From NCBI GenBank assembly GCA_034428395.1, contig DAOUHX010000104.1, forward strand, positions 1-12,103: a stretch of DNA of 12,103 nucleotides, in the 5' to 3' direction. The notes under the pieces are model-generated. The model made no database searches. It worked only from the letters and a program-made list of their open reading frames with translations, and was not told the DNA's origin. A program made the position numbers and the translations under genes. The stretch comes from Bin5 sp034428395 (GTDB lineage: Bacteria > Chloroflexota > Anaerolineae > Caldilineales > Caldilineaceae). Positions 1-5,077 of this stretch are shown piece by piece; the first letter of the stretch is position 1, and every line of letters starts with the position of its first letter.

Positions 1-1
1 G

Positions 2-460
2 CGCTTTGTGCTCGACCATTGCGGCAACGGCGACCCTTATCTGATCAGCGGGAATCTGCCGGCGACGGGGGAGAGCGGGGACCAGGACGATTTCAATTTG
101 ACGATCGGGGACCACAGGGACCGCGACGACCCGTTCTGGCACGACCCGCAGCAGTGGCGCGACGGGATCGCGGCGCTGGCCGCGCTGCCGAACACGATCT
201 GCAAGATTTCGGGCATCATCGCGCGCACGCGGCCGGGCTGGACCGCGGCGGACCTGGCGCCGGCGGTCAACCACTGCCTGGACAGCTTCGGGCCGGACCG
301 GGTCGTCTTCGGCGGGGACTGGCCAGTGTGTACGCTGGGCGCGGAGGCGACCTACCGGGCGTGGGCGGAGGCGCTGAAGGAGATCATCGCCCCGCGCAGC
401 GAGGCGGAGCAGCGCAAGCTGCTGCACGACAACGCGGCGGCGTTCTACGGGCTGGACTGA
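2..460 (+). CDS. Amidohydrolase family protein (amidohydrolase 2 / COG3618-like), 5'-truncated by window edge
   Basis: The reading frame is open from base 2 and ends at TGA 458-460, leaving 152 C-terminal residues of a longer protein. The family consists of TIM-barrel, metal-dependent hydrolases acting on lactones or related rings; the substrate cannot be told here. What is visible: FVLDHCGN (residues 2-9) carries the barrel histidine, CKISGI is the next strand, and FGGDWPVC carries the conserved active-site Asp. The end, HDNAAAFYGLD, matches the usual family terminus. The GTG at base 8 is an internal Val, not a start. The spacer between HCGN and the DPQQW helix looks about 20 residues too long and carries a GGGGACC-flanked segment described separately. 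The gene reads rightward, convergent with the zinc-knuckle gene, and no terminator follows immediately. Family confidence is high; specific function is unknown. Confidence 0.85.
   Translation, partial: RFVLDHCGNGDPYLISGNLPATGESGDQDDFNLTIGDHRDRDDPFWHDPQQWRDGIAALAALPNTICKISGIIARTRPGWTAADLAPAVNHCLDSFGPDRVVFGGDWPVCTLGAEATYRAWAEALKEIIAPRSEAEQRKLLHDNAAAFYGLD
71..129 (+). repeat. Probable in-frame repeat insertion inside the amidohydrolase gene
   Basis: GGGGACC occurs at 77-83 and 107-113, with GACGA repeated next to or near each (86-90, 100-104, 125-129). A third GGGGACC lies just past the stop at 467-473. The segment encodes an acidic, polar run (GESGDQDDFNLTIGDHRDRD) where family members, as I recall them, have a much shorter loop. 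The frame is kept. Short GGGGACC-bearing intergenic repeats are a plausible source. That this is an insertion is inferred from the unusual loop and internal repetition; no alignment was run. Confidence 0.4.
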
Positions 461-830
461 GCGGGCGGGGACCGTTTTTGGGCGTGTAGATCGCGCTGCC
501 GGGCCGCCACCGGTTTTGACACCGACGCTGGCACTAACGCCGTCATTCCGGCTGTCCTCGAAGATCCGGCGGCGGCAGGTCTTGTCCGGGCGGGTAGACG
601 ATGCTCGTCCTGTTTTCCACTCTTTGCATCCTTCTCTGACATTATTCATAGCGGCTCTTTGGCTTGCCCCGTTGGACGGAACGGCAGTGGCCAGTGGTCG
701 GTAGCCGGTTGCCAGTGACGGCGTGCGGCTGCGCGGCGGCGGTGGCGTTGTGTTGGGCGGGAATGGGGCCGGATGTGTCGCAAAAATGGGCCGGATGGGG
801 ACGGGTTGGGGCGTTTATGGGGGGATGGGA

Positions 831-851
831 AGGGTATCGATAGGGTATCGA
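831..851. repeat. Tandem 11-nt direct repeat (AGGGTATCGA)
   Basis: AGGGTATCGA occurs at 831-840 and again at 842-851, an 11-bp period close to one helical turn, at the start of the AT-richer patch. Two head-to-tail copies one turn apart can be a protein-binding site or an iteron remnant. Only two copies exist and no replication gene is nearby, so the role is open. Confidence 0.5.
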
Positions 852-902
852 AAGGTCTATTTTTTCCTTGAACGGTCTGGTATTTGAGAAAATCTTCTTC
901 GC

Positions 903-1061
903 TTCGTGACAGGATGTGGGGGCGGACTTTCGTGACAGGAAGCGCAAGTTGTCGTTTTGTGGCCGCAAACTGTCGTTTGCGGTCTTTTTTTTGCACAGAG
1001 TGCGCAATCTCGGGGCGGATTGGCGCGTTGTTGGGCACAATTGGCGGTCTTCGTGACAGGA
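903..1061. repeat. Three dispersed copies of TTCGTGACAGGA
   Basis: Exact copies of TTCGTGACAGGA lie at 903-914, 929-940 and 1050-1061, all in one orientation and spaced 26 and 121 bp start to start. The first and second lie before the terminator hairpin and the third after it. Three exact 12-mers within 160 bp are far from chance. They are not evenly spaced with conserved spacers, so this is not a CRISPR array. They may be binding sites or remnants of a dispersed intergenic repeat family. Confidence 0.7.
963..992 (+). terminator. Rho-independent terminator, rightward
   Basis: CCGCAAAC (963-970) and GTTTGCGG (975-982) form a perfect 8-bp stem with a TGTC loop. TC follows, then eight Ts (985-992), the textbook intrinsic terminator on the + strand. 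No A-tract precedes the stem, so it would not terminate leftward transcripts. The nearest upstream rightward gene, the amidohydrolase, ends about 500 nt earlier. It therefore closes either a long 3' tail or an unrecognised short non-coding transcript. Confidence 0.85.
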
Positions 1062-1142
1062 TATGGCGTGGTGTGACATCTGTTCTCCGGGGCGCGGGGG
1101 CCGGCGGCGGCGTAGTTTCGATAGCGGCGGTCATGGCGGGTC

Positions 1143-2345
1143 TCATTGGTTTTGCAGGTGGCGGCGCGGCGGCTCGATCTGGAAGCGAAGGCCGGCGGCC
1201 TCTGTGAAGTCTTGGGCGTTGACGCGAATCACGGACCGGAGCGTGGCGGGACAGTCGTCGGCGTAGAGCAGCCGTGCGGGCAGGTCATCTTTGGCGAGGG
1301 GCAGCCAGAGGAGGGCAGCGGCGTCCGGCGGCGTTCGCTTCGGCATGGGCGTTTGGTTGACGTCCAGCTGGAGGAGGTCCTCGTCGGTGGGGTGCAGACC
1401 GGCTTTGAAGTAGAGAGTGAGGCCGCGGGCGAGATTTTGCCGGGCCTGGCTGGTGTGCGTGTAGCAGAAGTGCTCGCCGGGCACGGCGGGGCGTTTGCAG
1501 GGGCGACCAGTGCGGGTGCGGCCGCGGCAGAGGCGGCCTTCGTCGTGCCAGCGGCGCTGGTTCTGGCGGTAGGCGCGGCGGCCGGCGTCTGAAGCGGCGG
1601 CGCGGCGGATGGCCCGGTCTTTGTTGAGTTCGCGCCTGCGTTCTTCGATGGCGGCCGATTCTGCCTGAAGGGCTTTCTCCATGCGGCGCAGATTGTGATG
1701 GCGGTCGTATGCGGCGGCGCGGGCGACCCATTCATGGTCGACGCACCAGGTGCGCCAGCGGCCGGGCAGCTTGGCGGAGTCGGATCCTTTGAAGCTGCGG
1801 TAGGCCTTTTGGAGCGACCTGTCGAGGCCGAGGTAGAGGTAGACGAGGAAGGCGCGATTGGCCTGGGGGCTTTCGCTTGGACGGCGGTCCCAAGGTTGGG
1901 GGCCTGAGTCCTGCGGCGGGTCCTGCTCCTGTTGGGACGGGTCGAGGGCGGCGGCGAACGCGGAGAGCAGGTTGGCGGGGTCCGGCGCGGCCGCGGCCGA
2001 TGGCTTGGGGAGCTTGAAGGAGCGGAGTTCGTCCAGAGTCCGCTCGGCGTCCCGGACTGATTGCATCTGGTTCTGCCGGATTTGGGCGCGGACCTTTGGA
2101 TTTGCGGTTGCGCGCCGTTCGTCGCGTTGTTTTTCACGCTGTTTTTTGCGGCGTCGGTTTTCCTTGGCGCGGCAGTCGGAGCAGGCTTTGCGGTTGTCGT
2201 CGCGTCTTTGGCCGCACTGGTAGCAGAGGGTGGGGTCGGTGCGCCAGGCGGCGCGTTCCTGCTCTTTCTTATGGTACCAGTGGCGCAGGCAGAGGCCGGC
2301 GCTCTGGGCTGGTTTGCTGCAGTTCTTTTCGGTGCAGATGGCCAT
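1143..2345 (-). CDS. Zinc-knuckle protein with terminase-small-subunit-like segment
   Basis: This 400-aa protein is not a family I can name. It has three candidate zinc sites: C4-x4-C9-x9-C19-x2-H22, C41-x2-C44-x10-C55-x2-C58 and C273-x9-C283-x10-C294-x2-H297. The last resembles the knuckles that precede HGG motifs in phage proteins. A strongly basic helix (about 59-80, rich in KKQREKQR) follows the second site, and a Pro/Ala/Gln-rich linker spans about 112-160. Residues 163-216 (AFLVYLYLGLDRS... to WVARAAAYDRHHN) resemble the Trp-rich helix-turn-helix region of phage terminase small subunits. The C-terminal 100 residues are unrecognised. The ATG at 2345 is chosen because AAGGA lies 9 nt upstream and the first zinc site begins at residue 4. 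No phage neighbours are visible, so a DNA-binding role of phage origin is inferred. Confidence 0.75.
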   Translation of the reverse strand: MAICTEKNCSKPAQSAGLCLRHWYHKKEQERAAWRTDPTLCYQCGQRRDDNRKACSDCRAKENRRRKKQREKQRDERRATANPKVRAQIRQNQMQSVRDAERTLDELRSFKLPKPSAAAAPDPANLLSAFAAALDPSQQEQDPPQDSGPQPWDRRPSESPQANRAFLVYLYLGLDRSLQKAYRSFKGSDSAKLPGRWRTWCVDHEWVARAAAYDRHHNLRRMEKALQAESAAIEERRRELNKDRAIRRAAASDAGRRAYRQNQRRWHDEGRLCRGRTRTGRPCKRPAVPGEHFCYTHTSQARQNLARGLTLYFKAGLHPTDEDLLQLDVNQTPMPKRTPPDAAALLWLPLAKDDLPARLLYADDCPATLRSVIRVNAQDFTEAAGLRFQIEPPRRHLQNQ

Positions 2346-2723
2346 GGGCGGTGGTCCTTGGTACGGTGGATTGGTGGGCGCGGTTGGGCGCTCAGTTGGT
2401 GGTCATGGTTATAGAGTAGCAGGTTTGTGGGCCATTTGCTTTTGGGTGGTGGAATTGGGCAGGCGGGCCCTCGCAGGGGGTGCCTTAAGGGCGGGTCTGC
2501 GGCAGTCTTTTGCGGTGCAGGTCGACATGGTCGCCGTCTAGGGATTAGCGGTTGTGTACGTGTGTGCGGGTAGTTTGTCCGTATATGTGAATGGAGCATA
2601 GCACTTTTCGGGAGCTGCCGCAGGAATGGGGTAGTTTTTCGTTTGTGGTTTGGGCTTTTTGGTGGGTTGGCGGGGTGGGGGGGGGGCGCGACGTGGGGTG
2701 GGTGACGTGTGCGGGCGCTATCG
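2346..2723. other. Intergenic region between the DUF4276 gene and the zinc-knuckle gene, with G-quadruplex-capable tract
   Basis: No gene is supported in these 378 bases. GGG 2664-2666, GGGG 2672-2675 and a run of ten Gs 2677-2686 on the + strand can form a G-quadruplex. The leftward transcript of the DUF4276 gene would read this as C-tracts 40-60 nt past its stop. A small palindrome, CGCTA-TCGC-TAGCG (2716-2729), overlaps the DUF4276 stop codon but lacks a T-run. A possible zinc-knuckle promoter is listed separately. The long reading frames here are out-of-frame extensions of the zinc-knuckle gene's shadow. Confidence 0.5.
2408..2413 (-). promoter_or_regulatory. Possible -10 box for the zinc-knuckle gene
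   Basis: On the minus strand TATAAC (5/6 to consensus) lies 62 bp upstream of the zinc-knuckle start, in a small AT-richer spot of GC-rich DNA. No good -35 box is seen 16-18 bp upstream, so an activator or a different sigma factor would be needed. Weak call. Confidence 0.3.
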
Positions 2724-3353
2724 CTAGCGGTCTTTGGTCCAATGGGCGGGGGGCCACTCGTTGATCTTCTGCCCCATGGCGCGTGCGAGCCGGGCGAAAG
2801 AAGAGGCCAGCTTGCGGAATGAGCGGGAGCGGCGATAGGCGTCGGCCAACGAGAAGAGCGCGGTCAAGGCGGGCTGGTCCGTCGTTTCAAGATAGGATGC
2901 GCCGGGCTGCATGCGTTCTTCGAGGCGGGCCTTGGCGCCGCGCGGGCTTTCCGGGTCCGGGTGGGGCTGCGCGTCGGTTCGAATGCTGCGGCGGCCGCGC
3001 AACGACTCGATGGCGGCCAGGAACCAGGCCTCAAACTCGCGGTGGGCGATGACGACCTCGCAGGGCACGTCCCCGGCTACTGTTTTGGCCCAGTTCTGGA
3101 CGGTCGGGCCCAGTTCGGCGGGGCAGTCCGAGTTTCCATCAAAGAGGACCAGTACGGCGCTGCAGTCCGGTTGCAGGAGCGCCAGCCTGACGGCTCTCTT
3201 CAGCTCGGTCTCGCGGACCAATTGGCTGCGCGGCATGCGGATGGGCCGGCCAACTTCCACGTTCCAAAGTTGCGCTTCTGCGATCAGACGGCGCAGGAGT
3301 TCCGGCGCAGCCTTCACTTCGCCATGGCCCTCAACGATGGGCTGGATCTTCAC
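2724..3353 (-). CDS. DUF4276 family protein (putative TOPRIM-like partner of the AAA ATPase)
   Basis: Length is 209 aa from a GTG start at 3353-3351 that overlaps the ATPase stop as GTGA, with GAGG about 10 nt upstream. The frame is open upstream, but that part is the ATPase shadow. Landmarks: IVEGHGE (residues 6-12) with the family Glu at 8, VLVLFDGNSDCP (67-78) in the Asp-rich strand, and AHREFEAWFLAAIESLRG (103-120), the most typical DUF4276 block. The VEG...E and D-x-D layout resembles TOPRIM nucleases. Here the second acidic position of that strand reads Asn74 (DGN) rather than the Asp I would expect. DUF4276 genes commonly sit beside AAA_21/OLD-like ATPases, as here, and the four-base overlap implies coupled translation. 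A nuclease effector role is inferred; the family assignment is firm. Confidence 0.85.
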   Translation of the reverse strand: MKIQPIVEGHGEVKAAPELLRRLIAEAQLWNVEVGRPIRMPRSQLVRETELKRAVRLALLQPDCSAVLVLFDGNSDCPAELGPTVQNWAKTVAGDVPCEVVIAHREFEAWFLAAIESLRGRRSIRTDAQPHPDPESPRGAKARLEERMQPGASYLETTDQPALTALFSLADAYRRSRSFRKLASSFARLARAMGQKINEWPPAHWTKDR

Positions 3354-4558
3354 TTCAGATCGCCCTCGAGGAAGAGTGCGGGTTGGCGCGGGTCTTGGGC
3401 GAAGAGTTCGGCCGGGGTCAAGGCGTTGGCGCGCAGCAGTTCGCCCGCGCCCATCAGATGCTCGGCCAGGGCCTGGCGCACAGCGGGCGAGACCGGACAG
3501 ATCTCGGTCTTTCCCTCCTCCCAGTGGGCGATGCGGAGGTGTCGGTCTTCGATCCACTCGGCGTCGAGGATGTCGGGGCTGTGTGTGGTCACGACCACCT
3601 GCATCGCGCGTCCGGCATGACGGAGGACGTCGAGGACGGTGCCGAGCGCGCCGGGGTGGATCGTGGCTTCCGGTTCTTCGATGGCGAGGAGCGAAGGGGA
3701 GGGGCGCTGGTAGACGGCAGCCAGCAAGCCCAGCACGCGCAGCGTGCCGTCCGACATGTTGAAGGCTTCGAACTTCACCTGTTCGCGTAACGCCCAATCC
3801 TGGGCAAACTCCAGTGTCAGTTTGTTGCCGTGCCTTTTGGGCTGCACACCGACGGTGCGGGGTACGATTTTCTCAAGAAGATCGAGGATTGTCTGCCAAT
3901 CGCCCGGGGCTGAGCGTTGGATTTCGCGCAGGACGCTGGCGGCGTTGCGGCCATCGGGATAGAGCCGCACGCCTTCGTCGGGGTCCTGCATATTCCGCAG
4001 GGCGGCGGGCTCAATGTGGCAGATCTGCATGCGCGAGAGGAAGCGCAGTATCGACTGAAAGCGGGTGTCGCCGCCGATGAGAGGGAGGGCGAGGGCGTTG
4101 GGTTCCAGGACCGGGTCGAGGGAACGAACATTGCTCTGCCAGGCCGCGTCGGGGCCCGAGCGGTCGAACCAGACGCGCGAGCCGTCGGTCCGGTCGACGA
4201 TACATTGTTCACGCAGGATTTCGAAGCCGTAGCCGCTCAGTGGGCTGAGCTCGAATCCGTAACGCGCCTCGGCTGTGTCGTTGTCCAGATGTTGCAAAAG
4301 GACAGAGAGCCCCATGTTAAAGGGGCGTCCGCGGGCCGAGCCGCGGTTGCCGATGGCGGAGAAACCGCCGCGGCGGGCAAGTACGGCCTGCAGAGGGGAG
4401 GCCATGGCTTCGGCCAAGAAGGCGAAAGCGTCGGCGAAGTTGCTCTTGCCGGAGCCGTTCTGCCCAACGAGGAAGGTGGGGTTGTCGAACTCTACGGCAG
4501 CGGCCGGCAGGCTGCGGAAACGCTTCAGGGTCAGTTTGCGGAGGATGGGTTGGGCCAT
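3350..4558 (-). CDS. AAA family ATPase (AAA_21 / OLD- and SMC-like, COG4637-type)
   Basis: This 402-aa ABC/SMC-type ATPase has a complete nucleotide-binding set: Walker A GQNGSGKS (32-39), signature-like NMSDGTLR (268-274 region), Walker B LLAIEEPE (290-297, catalytic Glu295) and the switch His326 in TTHSPD. The N-terminal LKRFRSLPAAAVEF strand is typical of RecF/OLD-like proteins. Residues 85-250 form the variable insert with no coiled coil I can see. The C-terminal 60 residues lead into the DUF4276 gene, whose start overlaps the stop. There is no fused TOPRIM domain, so the partner probably supplies the effector, as in other split ATPase/TOPRIM defence pairs. The ATG at 4558 has GAGG 5 nt upstream. 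A strong promoter copy lies about 65 nt further up. Role in phage defence is inferred from architecture and the island around it. Confidence 0.9.
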   Translation of the reverse strand: MAQPILRKLTLKRFRSLPAAAVEFDNPTFLVGQNGSGKSNFADAFAFLAEAMASPLQAVLARRGGFSAIGNRGSARGRPFNMGLSVLLQHLDNDTAEARYGFELSPLSGYGFEILREQCIVDRTDGSRVWFDRSGPDAAWQSNVRSLDPVLEPNALALPLIGGDTRFQSILRFLSRMQICHIEPAALRNMQDPDEGVRLYPDGRNAASVLREIQRSAPGDWQTILDLLEKIVPRTVGVQPKRHGNKLTLEFAQDWALREQVKFEAFNMSDGTLRVLGLLAAVYQRPSPSLLAIEEPEATIHPGALGTVLDVLRHAGRAMQVVVTTHSPDILDAEWIEDRHLRIAHWEEGKTEICPVSPAVRQALAEHLMGAGELLRANALTPAELFAQDPRQPALFLEGDLK

Positions 4559-4618
4559 GTGTACCTCGGCCGGTTGGTCGCTGGGCTTGGCGCGTCCTAT
4601 TGATGACGGCGGGTTCCC

Positions 4619-4681
4619 CCCGGCGTGGACACATTATGCCCCGTGCGACGGCAGTCGGCAACTGGATTGGGGATCAGGGGG
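4619..4681 (-). promoter_or_regulatory. Promoter of the AAA-DUF4276 operon; copy 1 of a duplicated 63-bp block
   Basis: On the minus strand TTGCCG (4661-4656), a 17-bp spacer and CATAAT (4638-4633) form a good sigma70-type promoter, with the start site expected near 4626, about 68 nt before the ATPase ATG. The whole block 4619-4681 recurs at 9456-9518 with 4 mismatches: three in the spacer (4642, 4652, 4654) and one in the -35 box (4658). The -10, the initial transcribed region and the 20 bp upstream of the -35 are identical. The upstream part carries a G-rich near-repeat, GGATTGG/GGATCAG, which might be an operator. Confidence 0.75.
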
Positions 4682-4888
4682 AGGGTGTATACCGTTTAGC
4701 CGGCGGGCGCAGGGGGTCGTTATGAATCGGGGCGAAGGCGAACCCGGCCGCCTTCCGTTCCACGGCATGGGCGTATGCTTTGGTTGTGGAGTTCGCCGGG
4801 TACACGCACGGGGCGCACGGAAGGCTGGCCGGGCCGGTGTTTCAGTCGCCAGTCGCCGAGAGGGAATCTCAGGCGAAATAGCTGGCGT

Positions 4889-4917
4889 TTCACAAGTATA
4901 TCCAACCTGTGTAAGAT
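4889..4917 (+). promoter_or_regulatory. Likely promoter of the kinase-regulator gene
   Basis: TTCACA (4889-4894, 5/6) is followed by exactly 17 bp and TAAGAT (4912-4917, 4/6), at the edge of the AT-rich patch. Transcription would start near 4924, giving a leader of about 150 nt before the kinase ATG. The consensus match and position support it. The neighbouring AT-rich stretch offers alternative -10 boxes. Confidence 0.5.
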
Positions 4918-4994
4918 AGCTATGAGAAATAGGCAAATTTAAATATTAATTCTTGTAAGTTTTTACCGGTTCGGGCACAACGCCCCCGGAATGA

Positions 4995-5040
4995 ACCGGC
5001 ATGCGGCGGCGCCTCCAGCCGGTGCGTAAGCAGGGAGGCG
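4995..5040 (+). promoter_or_regulatory. Pair of mutually exclusive hairpins in the kinase leader
   Basis: ACCGGC (4995-5000) pairs with GCCGGT (5018-5023), and CGCCTCC (5010-5016) pairs with GGAGGCG (5034-5040). Each stem's arm lies in the other's loop, so only one can form easily. The second arm resembles a ribosome-binding purine run, but the true one for the kinase is AAGGAG at 5061-5066, outside both stems. A regulatory switch is possible but weakly supported. Confidence 0.3.
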
Positions 5041-5077
5041 TCGTGTCTGTTGAGATTCATAAGGAGACAGCGAGACT

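Larger units (their letters stand above)
461..1142. other. Gene-free convergent intergenic region
   Basis: This stretch of about 680 bases separates the amidohydrolase and zinc-knuckle genes, which converge on it. Its open frames have compositions unlike a protein and pass through the terminator and repeats, so I call none. Part of it (about 835-1000) is visibly more AT-rich than the surroundings. It contains a rightward intrinsic terminator, a tandem 11-nt repeat and a three-copy 12-nt repeat (separate entries). Around 683-720 there is low-complexity CCAGTG/GCCAGTG repetition. A rightward promoter guess, TTGCAT 624-629 with 17 bp to CATAGC 647-652, matches consensus in only 3/6 positions per box and is not claimed. 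Confidence 0.6.
4682..5077. other. Divergent intergenic region between the AAA operon and the kinase
   Basis: No gene is supported. The left part (4682-4880) is GC-rich with no clear structure. The right part (about 4910-4975) is notably AT-rich, containing TGTAAG at 4910-4915 and 4954-4959, a 44-bp spacing of about four helical turns. It holds the kinase promoter and leader hairpins described separately. With the two genes divergent, this is the obvious place for the kinase-regulator to bind, but I see no clear OmpR-type tandem repeat. Confidence 0.5.

Noticed and set aside
903..1061. CRISPR-like array from the three 12-nt repeats.
   Set aside because: Repeats are too short, spacing is uneven (26 and 121 bp) and no cas genes are in the window.
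646..1146. Leftward 166-codon frame whose ATG overlaps the zinc-knuckle stop as ATGA.
   Set aside because: The overlap looks operon-like, but the product is a Pro/Arg/His-rich string that runs through the terminator hairpin and the 12-nt repeats, with a second frame equally open. It reads as translated non-coding DNA.
1229..2599. Leftward 456-codon frame overlapping the zinc-knuckle gene.
   Set aside because: It is a different frame of the same strand, dominated by Pro/Ala/Thr/Ser. The zinc-knuckle frame has ordered Cys/His motifs and a proper ribosome-binding site.
2724..3797. Reading DUF4276 as a 357-aa protein from the upstream start at 3797.
   Set aside because: The first 148 residues are an Arg/Pro/Gly-rich shadow of the ATPase gene. 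The family begins exactly at the GTG overlapping the ATPase stop.
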